A stretch of 64,000 nt of DNA from Prostheceraeus crozeri (taxonomy: Eukaryota > Platyhelminthes > Polycladida > Euryleptidae): the NCBI GenBank assembly GCA_907163375.1, contig CAJQUW010005259.1, positions 62,001 to 126,000 of the forward strand. The letters run 5' to 3'. The position numbers were made by a program, and so were the translations under genes. Of this stretch, positions 27,258-40,250 are shown in pieces. Numbering within the stretch: position 1 is the first letter of the stretch; each line of letters opens with the position of its first letter. A model generated the notes under the pieces. The model was not told where the DNA came from and did not search any database. It saw nothing but the letters and a program-made list of their open reading frames with translations.

Positions 27258-28863
27258 CAGTGCTATCAAAAAGTCCCTTTCATATTTCAAATTAATGTAA
27301 CTTTGGTAATATTCAATATTTTTGCACGGTTTAAAGACTGGTCTGTAGCCAGAACGCCCAAGTTTTGTTTTATGCCTCGCAGCTTATTGTTTCTCGAGCA
27401 GGTGTGCGAAAATTATCGTGAATCATCAATAGTGCGTCACGATGAGTCATCACTATCAGTCATTGCTAACATCGTAGCCATTCACTTGTTATTTTGTCGA
27501 TCACTATGTTGTCGCTGGAACAAAGAATAGAAGTTGAGCGCCTAATGATAAAGTATGAATCCACCACTGCAGTTCGCCGAGAACTTCAACGGCAAAAGTG
27601 GGAGAACATTCCATCTGACCCGACAATGCGATCTCTACTCAAGAAGTTCTTAGAGACTGGGAGTGTCGCTGACAGGGATAGAAGTGGACGTCCCAGAACT
27701 TCAGTTAACGACGATAGCTGCGAGGCCGCAGCTGCATATCTTGCAGAGACTCCTGATGACTTTCATTCCGTTAATGAAGTGAAAAATGTGCTGGATATCT
27801 CGTTCGGATCAACGCATTCCATACTACGGCGCTGTTTAGAAATGAAACCCTACAAACTTCAGCTACACCAACGCTTGAGTGATGAGGATAAAGTGGCAAG
27901 AGTCTTTGCATGTGAGACTATGATTGAGAAAAACGAGGAGACTGGTTGTTTTGCAAAATTGATAACTTCAGATGAAGCAGTCTTTCATTTGAATGGAGCA
28001 GTAAATCGCCACAATTGCAGGATATGGGCTAAGGAGAAGCCACAACCATGTCTGATAAAAGAACATTCGTCGCCGAAAGTTGTTGTGTGGATTGGAATGA
28101 GTTCTACACGCTTGTATGGACCATTCTTTTTTGATCAGCCGACTGTTATGTCTGACAATTATCTTGAAATGCTTCGAACTTTCTTCTTGCGGGAGCTTCA
28201 ACAAGAAGGAATTGTGGATGAAGTTTGGTTTCAGCAAGACGGGGCTCCACCCCATTGGGCCACTTCAGTGCGAAATTTCCTCAACGATGTTTTTCATGAT
28301 CGATGGATTGGAAGAAATGGTCCACTCCCCTGGCCAGCACGATCGCCAGATCTCTCACCCCCAGATTTCTTCTTTTGGGGATATTTGAAGAATGCAGTCT
28401 ACAAGTGTCGCCCAAGCAACTTGAATGAACTGAAAGCTTCCATTGTGGAAGAATCACTGAATGTTCACTCAGACATTCTGCAGAGAGTAAACAGTTGTTT
28501 CGAGGATCGTCTAAGACGTTGCATTGATTATGATGGAGATACTGTAGAAAAGTAATTGATTCTACTGATTCCAACAATAGTGCGCAAATCAGTTTGTTGC
28601 TATCAGTTGCTAATCAGTTTGTTTGAAAAAGTTATAAGATTGAAAATGATATCAAATGTACTTGGTTGTACTGTTATTTACCTTATTTTGCCATATTTCG
28701 ATATATCATGATTCAATTTCTCTGTAAATTGGATTACATTAAATGACTTAGGGTAAAACTTGGGAGTTCTAGCTACAAATCAGTCTTTAAACCGTGCAAA
28801 AATATTGAATATTACCAAAGTTACATTAATTTGAAATAGGAAAGGGACTTTTTGATAGCACTG
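27258..28863 (+). mobile_element. Mariner-type (DD41D) DNA transposon
   Basis: 1606 bp, flanked by TA duplications at 27256-27257 and 28864-28865. Ends are CAGTGCTATCAAAAAGTCCC... with matching inverted arms of about 110 bp (27258-27370 and 28751-28863) that differ at only a few bases. The whole transposase gene lies between. Arms this similar together with an open transposase frame suggest a young copy. Confidence 0.93.
27506..28555 (+). CDS. Tc1/mariner-superfamily transposase, DD41D type
   Basis: 349 aa from the ATG at 27506. The N-terminus (LSLEQRIEVERLMIKYESTTAVRREL) is a helix-turn-helix paired-like domain, followed by GRPRTS, the usual GRPR-like minor-groove contact. The catalytic core shows ITSDEAVFHLNG (first Asp), WFQQDGAPPHW (second Asp) and RSPDLSPPDFFFWGYLK (third Asp). 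I count 41 residues between the second Asp and the PPD Asp, the spacing of the DD41D (rosa/VISITOR) group rather than the DD34D of classical mariners. The frame is open from start to stop, so the enzyme may have been functional recently. It excises and reinserts the element at TA. Confidence 0.92.
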   Translation: MLSLEQRIEVERLMIKYESTTAVRRELQRQKWENIPSDPTMRSLLKKFLETGSVADRDRSGRPRTSVNDDSCEAAAAYLAETPDDFHSVNEVKNVLDISFGSTHSILRRCLEMKPYKLQLHQRLSDEDKVARVFACETMIEKNEETGCFAKLITSDEAVFHLNGAVNRHNCRIWAKEKPQPCLIKEHSSPKVVVWIGMSSTRLYGPFFFDQPTVMSDNYLEMLRTFFLRELQQEGIVDEVWFQQDGAPPHWATSVRNFLNDVFHDRWIGRNGPLPWPARSPDLSPPDFFFWGYLKNAVYKCRPSNLNELKASIVEESLNVHSDILQRVNSCFEDRLRRCIDYDGDTVEK

Positions 28864-28865
28864 TA

Positions 28866-31800
28866 TTATATACTACGCGTTTCATTGCATCGATAAATTC
28901 TTCTGTGTACCTACATGTGGCTTTGATTATCCAAATTCCATACTTAACAGCTTTATTTTTGAAGATAGAGCACGTTACGGTAATAATTGAATAATTCATA
29001 TCAGGGATAATTTAGCCGTTGGTGCAATTTAGTATAGTGAATTTAAAAAGTGATAAGTCGATAATTTTTCTATTGTCACGTCTGCTCTATTAGCGGTTTG
29101 CAGTAAGAATGTACAACGAAAGATGTGACAGATGATGAAATTTAATGAAAATGATCTAAAATAAATATATCATGGTCAGATGAGGCGGACACAATGAAAA
29201 ATCAGGAATCTCAATATTCATTAATTATTTTTCTCGTATGGGACGTGCTAGCCAAGGAGAGATAGTGGGTGTATTGAATGTGCGGTTACTCTACGGCAAG
29301 GACAATAGGTCAGCTGAAGTACGATGGCAAGATTATTAAAGTCAGGTCATTTCATGGGTCTTAGATGCCTTTAGTCAATCATTAATGAGCGCGTTTCATC
29401 GACTTAAATTTACTTTTAATCGTTATATGTAAAGTAGTGATAGGTGCATTTAAACAGTCGAGAGTAATACCTACTATTCGTGAAATAATTCATAAGTAAA
29501 AATCTGATCACACAATCATTGGTACTCAGATGTGATTTATTTTAAGTATGCATGCAGTACTTCCATTCAGACACTATATAGGAAGAATTAAAGGAATTGA
29601 ACTTAAAAGGAACAACAGGAACATAGCGACTTATAGACATATACAAAGATTTCCCTGATGTTGATCATTATCTACATGACCTAATGTTAATGCTCGCAAG
29701 AAGTCATATTCCGAATTATCAGCTCAGAAACTGACATTTAATGGCAGGGTGTTCATATTAAGAGAACTTGCAGTGCTTTAATTCATGAATTTTGCGGAGA
29801 AGAAAATCCCGTTTATGAAGTACATTACAGTTTTCGCATAAGCCCCTCAAAGAATTTCATTCTTTTACATTTTGTTAATTCAAAAGTAATTTTCCATTAT
29901 CGTCAGACTTGGCGCTAATGTGACAAAGACGTAAAAAGCTTCATTCGGTAAGTGCACTCATGAAAACTTATCAGATAAAGCTGTTGCAATAACTTATCTC
30001 CAATTTTACAACATTGAGTAAATTGCTTTTCTTAATGCCTTGGATTTGTTTCGATAATGTTTGGAAAGTTTGTTATGAACATTAATCAATTATCGATAAT
30101 TTTTTTCTATTAATGTAGTTCTATAAAGAGAAATTCCTATTTATCAGTTATTAATAAAATTATGCTATCGTGACGCGCGTCTACGGTGTGCATCATTAAA
30201 AATATTGCATTCTGGTCAACAGGCTCATTTGTTCACAATTTTCAAGTCATGAATTATAATTTCTCTGTCTGTCTGACAAATCGGTGACACGTGACTTCGA
30301 TGATTCTTTGATTTGCTAAATTCAAGATTTACACACCAGTGCGTGTGAAAGACAGAGACAACAAGTAAAACATTCACAATCGATAACATAAAAATGCCTG
30401 TCTGACATTTTTTTGTCTGTCGGCTTTTTTTAAAGATCAATTTTTTAGTCAACTCACTACAAAATGAATATTTGGCTGCTTTTATTCACACCAGGCTTTA
30501 AAGCGCTTTGCAAGGCGCCGTAAAGGGAGAGATATTCCTGCACGAAGAGTGTGTGATTTTCGGTCCAAAATAGATTGCAGATTAAAATGACAGATTTGGC
30601 TCTAAAATTTTCAGCACATGAAATGCGACACCACCCGGGTGTCCACAGAGAAAAGTAAATCAAAAATCAAAGATAAGTTAGGAAAATCTATCTTCGTAAG
30701 TCTTGTTTCAGGGGAGACATTGTTAGAAATCATGGTTTGCACCAGAGTTTCGGAGCTCCGGCTCCGGCTTCGACCCAAGACCCTTCGACACGAGACCGAA
30801 AATGAGACTTTACAGGGAATGATGTGGATTGACCGGACATAGCGTTTAATCAGAAGTGAGTAGGCTATAAATGGGTAAATCCAATTTATTCCATAACATT
30901 TCTGTCTTTTCAACTTTGGGTCTCAGATTTCCGTGAAAATTTGCATATATACTCATTTTTTACACTGAACACGAAAATCTTAGCGGCGACCACACCAAAT
31001 AAAAACATTCCATAGAAATCTAGCACTTTTTAAATGCCATTTTCTTCTAGATCTCGGTCAGAGAACAATGATCTCGGTCAGATAGATGTCGAACAGGAAA
31101 CTCTTCGGCTCCTGCATTTGGGTTGCTGATGAGACTGGGAACTTAGGATGAATACTTGCATGCGTAAAGCGAAGTGACCAAAATGTAATGTATTGCATTT
31201 AATGTCCTTGACAGGAACAGGAAACTCTTCGGCTTCAGCATTCGGGTTCATGAGACTCTGGGAGCTTAGGGCGAACACTTGAATGCGTAAAACGAAGTGA
31301 TCTAGATGTAATTGCATACATTATAATGTCCTTTGACCGAGACCCTTGTATTCTGACCGAGATCTTCAATTTTAACGTTGTCCTCTGACCGAGATTTTTT
31401 AGGGTCTCGGTCAGAGGACATTCTCGTGGTTTTTGGAGATTTTGAGAGGGTTAATTAATATAAATGAAAAATTTCTTTTGCATAGATGTCAAGAGCATGG
31501 ATCCCTCCTATGCCGCGAAATTTCATCGATTCCTGACAAAATTTCTGGCTTCAGCATCCATATCAAAGTTTTTGGAATATTCAAATACTCTGGTCGAAAA
31601 AACGGATAAAAATATTTTTAAATCAATATTGCTCACTTGTAACGTCACCAAGCTGAATTTTCTTTACGGATTTATAAACTACCACACTAGAGGATTCGTT
31701 TGGTGCAAAACGTTTGATGGAAAAATCAATATTCTTCGAGAAAAGGTACCTCGGTCAGAGGACAGAAAACGTCTCCGTCAGAGGACATTTTTTCATTGGA

Positions 31801-32249
31801 CAATGGAAACCCACTAAAAATTCAATGGTTAATATTAATTACAATATTTAAAATTAGACTGTCTTATTAAAGAGCTGATCTTCTACTTTCAGATGATATA
31901 AATATTAGTGGGTGTATTTGAATGTAGCTGATCGAAAATCCGTGTTGAAATGAGAATACTGTAACATTGGACATGCTTTTTTGGTCTCTTTTCAGCAGAA
32001 ACGACAACTTGTGAAGAAGGTCTTGGCTTTGTGACTTTTTAAAAACCATGCCATAATAGATGAGATCCTGACGGTTCGATTAAAAAAACTATTGAAATCG
32101 GTTTAGAAATATGGATTTTACAAATCAAAGACACATTTTCGTCAAATGTTGTGGATTAAATTGGATTTACCCAAATATTAGGAGGATATCATCTTAGTCA
32201 GACACATCGGCCATAGTGAAAGGGTTTTAAAACCATCTTCAATCCGTTT
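28866..32249. other. Host sequence with local repeats
   Basis: No gene supported. A repeat-rich patch lies at 31048-31800 (separate entry). Elsewhere there are only short frames without conserved motifs. Confidence 0.45.
31048..31800. repeat. CTCGGTCAGAGGA motif cluster with ~123-bp tandem duplication
   Basis: The motif CTCGGTCAGAG(G/A)A or its complement appears about eight times. At 31380-31420 two copies face each other as a 15-bp perfect inverted repeat around a 10-base spacer. Between 31085 and 31325 a ~123-bp unit (both copies containing AGGAAACTCTTCGGCT) is duplicated in tandem. The class of repeat is not recognised. Confidence 0.7.
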
Positions 32250-32654
32250 TCACTTGGATACTTGGATCAATTATTCATTCCTGGCGGCCGGTTGTGTATC
32301 TGCTTGTCTTGGGGTCTTGTCGGTTCGTTTGGTGTTTTGGGTCTTCTGGCGGTGGATTCTTGTCGAATTTTGGATTGGAGTGTTCCTTGTTGTGTCGAGA
32401 TCGTGATTCTTTCGCTGGATTTGCCGCTCATTTGGTCGTTTGCATCGTCTTCCTCTTTTTTCGCGTTTCTGCCCCCGGTTTGTGTGAACTGATATCAATA
32501 TCTCGTTTGGCCGCCAGTATCAACGTGCTGTGCCGTCGTGACAATAGCGTGTCACATGTATTATCTTTGCTGGTCAATCGAAGTTATCAATACCGTTATT
32601 TCAATATCACGTGTGAGTTTTCGGACCAAGTTTGATATCTACTAAACTTCAGAT

Positions 32655-32745
32655 CTGCAGCTACGTTAGCGAATCGCTTCAGTCACTGTTTCAATCGTAG
32701 TATTGAGTGTGAGGTTCTGGGTTCGAATCCGTATGCGAAAACTTT
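32655..32745 (+). other. tRNA-like segment with B-box
   Basis: GGTTCGAATCC at about 32717 is a canonical RNA polymerase III B-box. A weak A-box-like TTAGCGAATCG lies about 50 bp before it. The whole does not fold into a convincing full cloverleaf by eye. It could be the head of a SINE or a pol-III-like internal promoter in the LINE 5' region. Confidence 0.3.
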
Positions 32746-32792
32746 TCGTCGTGTAAACTTCAATAATTTTTACAACAAATTCAACTTTTGAT

Positions 32793-33542
32793 ATGCCTCC
32801 AAAGAGATCTGATTCTAATTGCTCATTTTCACTTGATGATGTGAAACTGTTGATGGAATCAATGAAAAATGACATTGTTTCTCTACTCCGTAGTGAACTA
32901 GCAAATCTGAGTGGGTTAATAAGCAATCTTGGTAATCGCATTAATGTACCCGAGGGAAATCTTTCAGATGTGAAATTATCTCAACAACTTCAACAATAGG
33001 AAATAGTGAAATTAAAGGAGCATATTTTCTCTACGGATACATCATCAAATCACCTTCAAGTGGATATAATGCTTCAGGAAATTGAGCAGAGGGAGTATCG
33101 TAAACTCAACGTTGTCATCTCCGGTTTACCAGAACCACAGGAGGGTTCTATTGAATTGAATCGTGACTGTGACAGTGATTCCTTTAAAAAGATTCTCAAT
33201 GAATTGCAGGTTGATAATCATGATTTTTCTGATTTGAGACCTTTGGGCAGGTATCACGACGGAAGGAATCGCTTGTTGAAGGCGCGTTGCAGTGATTTGA
33301 AGATGAAGACTGACATTTTGACTAAGTCTAAATGTTTGAGGAATAGTGACAGTTATTCTTCTATCTTCATCAATGCTGATCGTATCCGATATCAGAGAGA
33401 AAAAGACAATACTTTGCGGCCTGAACTGAAGGAGAGAGGTAGTCGTGGAGAAGATGTTGTTATTTTTCAAGGCAATGTTTGTGAAAGGAAAATGTTGCGG
33501 AATTTTCAAATGCGTTTTAGCAACTCGAAGCTGTGGTGTTAG
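32793..33542 (+). pseudogene. LINE ORF1 remnant
   Basis: MPPKRSDSNCSFSLDDVKLLMESMKNDIVSLLRSEL starts a coiled-coil segment that stops after 68 residues. A second frame from ~33006 continues QEIEQREYRKLNVVISGLPEPQEG, the conserved start of the RNA-binding (transposase-22/RRM-like) region of LINE ORF1 proteins. In-frame stop and shift show it is dead. The product would be a nucleic-acid chaperone binding LINE RNA. Confidence 0.65.
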
Positions 33543-36134
33543 TTTAAATAATAATCCCACTCCTTTTCCGACCATCTTTTTAGCGAATGCCCGCCCAATC
33601 TTGCCGAAGTTCGATGACTTGACTGTTTCGGTATCCTCCCTGAATCCCGGAATGATTTTAATTACTGAAAGCTGGCTACATGAAAATATCGAGTCCAGTT
33701 TGTTGACTCTGAATGATTACAATTTCTTTAGATGCGATAGACCAGGTCGCTCTGGTGGCGGAGCTTGTGCTTGGTTGGCGGATTATCTTTGCGCTGTTCC
33801 GTTAATACTTACAAATGCTCCGAACACGATTGAAGTGCTGATATTAAGAATTCAGTTGCTGAACACATTACTTGTGTGTGTTTATATTCTTCCAAATTTG
33901 CTATCTTCAGAATTGAGTGATTTAGCAAGTTACTTTTGTGAAACGTTGAACGACGAGTTATCAATGGATCCAGAGAAAAATATCATATTTTGTGGAGACT
34001 TCAATAATTTCGATGGAGTATTGTTTGATTTGAACTTTGACATGATCAATCGCGTTCAGTCACCAACTCGTGGTCGCTCTATTTTGGATCAAATTTGGAT
34101 TTCTCCTGGTTTATGTGATAACTATCCTTCGGATGCTTTGATCGGACCACCGATAGCTACATCTGATCATAGCACCATTATTCTATTTGGCAAATCACGT
34201 GTTTATTCTCCAACTCGCATGGTCAAACTGTGGGACTTTAGGAGTTCAAATATCAATAATTTTCTAGCAGCTTTATCCGCTCAAAATTTCGATCTGTTAT
34301 CCAGCTTTTCATCTGTAGATGATAAATGTGACTATCTTTATCATTGTTTCAACAATGCACAATCTGTCATGCCATCAAAGTATGTTGTGATGTCGTCGAA
34401 CGACAAACCATGGGTCACGCCATTGCTAAAAGACCTTATAAATCAAAGATGGGCTGCATTCTGATGCAAAGATTGGAGTTTGTTCAATCATCTCAAGGAC
34501 AAAGTTCGGGTGGAGATATCTAGGGCTTAACGCCTATGGTCAATTCGTCAAACAAATTCTAGTAGGCATGTATGGAAAGTCGTTGATGAAGTCCGAGGGA
34601 AATCTAGTTGCAGCGAATTTGATTCAATTATTCGACAACACGGGAATGTCCAGGCGTTCATTTCTTCGCTAAATGAGGACCTTTGTCATAATTACAATAC
34701 AGAAAATTTTCAGAACATCCCAAGCATAACATATGACAATCAATGGTTTCCAAATTTCTCCGTTCAAGATGTCTTCCATCATTTATCCCGAATTGATTAC
34801 GGAAAATCTTCCGGTCGCGATGGCATTCCTAACTATTTACTGAAAGTAAGCGCTGAGCTACTCTGTTCCCCGTTATATGACATTTTCCGTCATTCTACAG
34901 TTACAAGAACTTTTCCGAGTCACTGGAAGATTGCCGACGTGGCCCCCATACCTAAACAGCCGAGGCCTACAATTAAAGATTTTCTCCCCATATCATTGCT
35001 GCCTACACTTGGGAAAATTCTGGAACGCATTGTTCTGAAATCGATTCGGCCCCAACTGATTGACTTGTTCTGTCCATATAAGCATGCCTACCGCTCTATG
35101 GCTCTACTGACACTGCATTAGTTTCTATACATGACTCTATCACATCGTATCTTGAAGAACCTGAAGTTAAGGCAGTTCGGTTAACATGCCTAGATTTGTC
35201 CAAGGCGTTTGAGAGGGTACACCATGGGACTCTCATCAATCTTCTATTATCGTCAAACATTGAGAAGGGATTTATCGTATGGCTTGTTGATTACCTGACC
35301 TCCAGATTTCAAAAAGTGAAAGTCAAAAATTCATGTGGACCCCTATTCCAAGTTCCGTCTGGAGTTCCCCAAGGTTCAATCTTGGGCCCTTACCTGTTTG
35401 CCAGTTTTATGGGCTCTTTGAATGTGCCACCTCCAAATAAGATCATTATATATACTGATGATATTATTTTACTTGAACCATTGCCATGTTGTCATGATAA
35501 TGTATCAGCTATTTGTAGTTGGATTTGTGATAATAAATTGACTTTGAATGTATCTAAGTCCCGACAAATGATCATTCCTAAAGTTGAATCCTTGCCATTT
35601 GACCCATCCTACCCAACCATAGAAACTGTTTGCCAGATGAAAGTTCTTGGTGTTCATTGTACTGCAGATATAAAATGGGATCATCATTTCTATGTCATAC
35701 TCAAGTGTGCTTCTAGACGTTTGTATATAATTCGAGTTTCGAAGACCGTGTTGCCACGCATTGAGTTGATAAGCGTTTATTTTACTTTGGTTGTACATGT
35801 AATTCTATATGCGTCTCCTTTGATCTGTCACTTGTCGTTTAAGATAAGGAAACGACTTGACATTTTTCAAAATCGTGCACACAGACTTATATGTGGTAGT
35901 CATTGTGATTGTTCTCTTTTACCTGACTTATCATCCCTTCGTAAATCTCGTGTACTTAAGTTGTTACACAAATGCGAGATTCAAGTTGACCATGCTCTAC
36001 ATGATTTGATCCCGACGCGTCTACCAAGAAGTGGAAAATTTTGCCTTCCGTTTTGTACGACTTCAAGACGTATGCATTCCTTTGTTCCGTACTCATGTTT
36101 AATTGCCAATAACTTTGATAACTTTCTGATTTAG
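33445..36134 (+). pseudogene. LINE ORF2: endonuclease and reverse transcriptase remnant
   Basis: The 33445-34464 frame carries APE endonuclease motifs (NARPILPKFDDL, ILITESWL, GRSGGG, IIFCGDFNN, ILDQIWIS, SDHSTI). From ~34560 another frame shows pre-RT and RT segments (YGKSSGRDGIPNYLL; HWKIADVAPIPKQ; IKDFLPISLLPTLGKILERIV). A third from 35196 has SKAFERVHHGTL, SGVPQGSILGPYLF and the catalytic IIYTDDIIL, where the usual FADD/YADD is YTDD. The C-terminal region ends near CTTSRRMHSFVPY. At least two frame changes plus an internal stop separate these blocks, so the gene is inactive. Confidence 0.8.
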
Positions 36135-36220
36135 ATTATGCACTGCATATTCCTTTTTTTTCTCTTTTGATGTATTATGATCTGATGTAATGCTACGATT
36201 CCCATTTGAATTTGAATAAA

Positions 36221-38562
36221 CGCTCTCTGCTACTGATATACATGTATGTAGACTGCGGCAGACGCTCAGCTTCGAAGAAGCCATAAAAAGGATGCAGGCC
36301 TACTACATTATCCGCAAGTGCAATTTTCAGCCTCGTTCCTGCAGAAACTCGTGCTGCCGGCCGGACGAGATGATTCAACCTCTTAGATGACAAGCTTCTA
36401 ATATTAATCAAGTGAAACAATTGGATATTTCTAAATTGAACCAAAATTGTTTTTATATCAAAAGCACTTCTTCTGAGTATTTTATTAAAAATTAGACACT
36501 TATAAAATATCCATGCGTTGTTAGGGAGGAATTATTAAGAATCAGTTTTGTGCTTGAATAATAAGTACACTAATTTTGAGGTGTGAATGCATCTGTATTG
36601 TCTGTATATATCACCTTTTCTGATTGAGTTCAATTATATATAAAACTTTAGGCCTGAACCGTGGCATAAAGTTTTTAGTCTGCACAAAAAGTCAATGAAA
36701 CGAACTGTGTTGATTTAATGCGAAATACAATGTTAACAAAAGCATATTTGGTACATCTATCATATTCTATCTCATTTTTTTCTCATATTGCATGATAATG
36801 CAAGACTTTCTGTGTCCATGTGTTAAGAAGTTCCACGATTCAAATGAATAATTTCCTGGATGGAAATTATTAACCTGGTGCAGACTTCTCTAAGGAAAAA
36901 CTCATGCATTATATCAGATAATGCATAGATTTTTTCAGTCACTATTTATCACAACAACGTCGAGCATTCGACTTTCGGTAGCCATAACAAATAATGACCT
37001 GAAATCTATGCATTATCTATTACATAATAAATAAAATCGCTCACAGATTATTGCTAGGATGGACGACACTTTTGATTCCTTTTTGCTCGGCATAATTTTA
37101 TGGCTTTCAAGCAAGTTGATTCCGATTTCAGAATGTTGTATCAAGAAAATCGACAGATTCATCAACTTTCCAATCTTACGGTAGCTCTAATAGAAGAATA
37201 ACTGGCTTTCGATGCATAATTAAGTAGAAGACTGCTTGTCCCTCATCTACATTAGCTGAATTACTACTGACTTGTAATTGGAAATACTCCTGCAGGTGTG
37301 TCGCCTGTGGATAAGCACATGAACCTAAATTAAAGCTTTCACCTGAGATAATGCCTCTCAATGTCCCTTTCTCATCATCTCACATATGAGTCGTGATGCT
37401 GTCAGAGCTCATATTATTATCAGTGCAATTGACAAATGCAGATATTCACGAAGGTAAACAAAAGAGTAAATTAATTAAAGCTGATCGCGAAGATGATAAA
37501 GAAATAATATTGCTTCATGCCGCAAGCAACTACTCTCTGAGTACAAAGATTCTTCACTAATAACAGTGATCGAACGAATTTTGTATTGTACAGTAATGTT
37601 GATATTTGCCCTTAAATCGCCCATGGGATGTTATTGATTGTACATTGAAATTGTGATAATTTAGGAAGAAGCAATTACAGCACACGTTTTGCTTTCATAT
37701 TGATAATCTTTAAATCATTGATTCAGGATCTCTTCATTTCCGGAAGGTAATAGGTTCATGCTCAGTAAAAGCCATTATATAACACAACCCATTCGTTTGA
37801 ATATTTGAGCCTGTCGACCGGTCAAACGCCAGCAATGCTGATGGTGCTTAGGATGGTCCAGAGCTAATTTGATGGGCACGGATCAAACTATTGAATATTG
37901 ATTCTATCAAATAATATAACCCAAATTTATTGATTTAGTAATTTCCTGACTGATTCAGATTAAAAATGACTTCCCAATAAGCTAGTACTGTTAAATACTG
38001 CACTAAGACACGAAATGATCCACAAGTTTTGCATTCTGCTTGAAAATGCAACAAATTATGTAGTAAAGAAAAAATAAGTGCTCATGATGACAAGATAAAT
38101 CTGTCAAAATTGGAAACAAAATGTGATAATTATATGAACTACAGGATGTGAACACAAAACTTCCAATATAATTACCGAAAATTCATTCCATTTAACACCT
38201 CTTATTCAAATTTTAAAGACGTTTAGATTTTCTGAGAGCATATATCAATGTTAGCGGGATGTTCTTTACTTTGAATGATAATATTTGAGATGTTCAAAAT
38301 TTAATATCTTTGAATTGAATCCAATTTCACAATTTGCATTTGTAATGGAGGTTAAATGTTAATTGCGATTCTGTCTTTCAGAATGGAGCTAAAAAGAAGA
38401 TTTTATTTATTTTTTATTTTTCACGAAAAGATTTATGTGACATTTATGTCTCGGCGAGACTTCAAGGGCACAAGAAAAAAAAAAACGCAGCAAAACAAAT
38501 TCGATCGACGTCACAGGAGAGAGGCAAATGTTAGAAATTGAGAAGCAAACAAAAACATATCA
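36221..38562. other. Host sequence without supported gene
   Basis: AT-rich; only short frames and no transposon ends that I can pair. Nothing recognisable. Confidence 0.5.
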
Positions 38563-39346
38563 TCAGTGACTGAAGGCAGTAAGCAGGAGTTCGGATTTCA
38601 GGGCCCTCTTGAAGGAAGGGACTGAGGGAGCCGCTTTGACACTATCCGGCAGACTGTTCCACACGCGGGCAGCCGCGACCGGGAAGGCCCTGGCACCGAC
38701 AGTCTTCAGGCGGGAGGTTGGGACAAGCAGCTGGTCACCTGAGGCCGAGCGGAGACTTTTACGGGAAGGAATGGAGGACACACGATGCAAGAGGGACGAC
38801 AAGTATGAAGGGGCTCCTCCCCGAAGGCACTTGAACGCGAATACCGCCACGCGGAAGGTGATGCGATGGCGGATCGGGAGCCACTGCAGCGACTGGAGAA
38901 GCGGAGTGATGTGGTCACGGGAGCGGGCACGAAACAAGATCCGTGCCCCAGCATTCATCACGGATTGCATTCTGGAGAGGGAGTTATCAGGGAGACCATA
39001 CAGCAGACTGCAGCAGTAATCAAGTCTGGAGAGCACTAGGGAGACCACGAGGGTGTTCAAGACAGATCTGGGAAGGAAGCGATGTATGGTTCGGAGCTGA
39101 CGGAGAGTCGAGAAGCACTTGGAGACGATATTCGAAATCTGGGGTTGCATTGATAAGCAGGGGTCGAGAAGCACACCAAGATTGCGGACTACGGTTGATG
39201 GACTGATCACACTCTCTTGGTTGATGGCGGTGGGAGTCAGTGGGGCAAGGTGACGACGTCTTTTGGAGGTGAGCCACATGACTTCTGTCTTGCTGATGTT
39301 GAGCAGAAGGCGATTACTTGCCAGCCATCGGTGGACAAGATATCAT
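38563..39346 (-). pseudogene. 5'-truncated LINE, reverse-transcriptase C-terminal part
   Basis: The frame reads HRWLASNRLLLNISKTEVMWLTSKRRRHL then SISPSTVVRNLGVLLDP-like, LRTIHRFLPRSVLNTLVVSLVLSRLDYCCSLLYGLPDNSLSRMQSVMNAGARIL, LLQSLQWLPIRHRITFRVAVFAFKCL and WNSLPDSVKAAPSVPSFKRALKSELL. This is the standard 3' portion of CR1/L2-type RTs. The catalytic RT blocks and endonuclease are missing, as expected for 5' truncation during target-primed insertion. It is GC-richer than its surroundings and the reading frame is intact, so it is probably younger than the LINE at 32.3 kb and of another family. Confidence 0.85.
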
Positions 39347-40250
39347 AAAGTAAAACAGGAATGCAGATTAAGAAAATTACAGGCTGCGATTCGATAGAGA
39401 ATTGCTTCAAAATTACCCTATAAACGTGAGCCACCAAATGAAATAAATTTCGCTGCCAAACCTACTCATCAAAAGTAACTGACATTTCTTCCAAATGAAG
39501 ATGGTTTGGCTTTCATGGTTGCCAGACCACGTACATCTAGCAGCGGCCGCTTGAATGATTAGGTAGCCATAGTTTTAAATTCTACTGGAACTTCTCACAT
39601 TAAGCATATTTATCAGTTCTACTTATAGATGCACTGAGCATTAGCAGATTTACTAATTATTTTCGTGCAGCATTCATGTACTTCTTTAAAATTATTTTGC
39701 ATGTGATGTACGTCTATTTCTGAGTCAGGTGATAGCGAACTCACCTCTACGCAGGTGTTCCGACCCACTTCCAGAGTCTAGGTCTAAGTGCCGAACTGAT
39801 TGAGATCATGAGATCAGTGCTGTTGCACATTAATTGCTCTGTAAGCATGTTCCTACATATGCATCAAACATAAATTAATTTTACGCTATGAAACTAACAA
39901 GTATCATCACTGTGGACCTGCTATAATCACTATTTCAAAATTACTTAATACATATTTCTTATTTCTTTGACATTCAATTATTTATATATAAAAAAACCGT
40001 TGACTTAAGTATAATAGAATCGAATTCAATATTGCAAGTTCGATATTCAAATATTAGTATCTTGCTATTTATAACGTAGTAAAAAGTAGCATGTAACTTT
40101 TGACATATTTATGCGATTAGAAGAAAATGAAGGATCCAGTAGAAGTTTTACAGGTTTGGTAGCTTTGTAACCAGGCCGGAAAAACTCTACCCGATTAACG
40201 GAAACAAAGCATTTAGTGGCAAGCATTTCATCGATTTGGTGGCATGAGAT

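Larger units (their letters stand above)
32250..36220 (+). mobile_element. Decayed non-LTR retrotransposon (CR1/L2/Jockey-like LINE)
   Basis: A ~4-kb plus-strand element with a GC-richer 5' region, an ORF1 remnant, an APE endonuclease and a reverse transcriptase. Boundaries are estimates: the 5' limit is where composition changes, and the 3' limit is near GAATTTGAATAAAC (about 36215). Several frame changes and stops interrupt both ORFs, so it is an old inactive copy. Confidence 0.8.

Noticed and set aside
31464-31817. 117-codon open frame
   Set aside because: Partly overlaps the CTCGGTCAGAGGA repeat cluster and has no recognisable motif.
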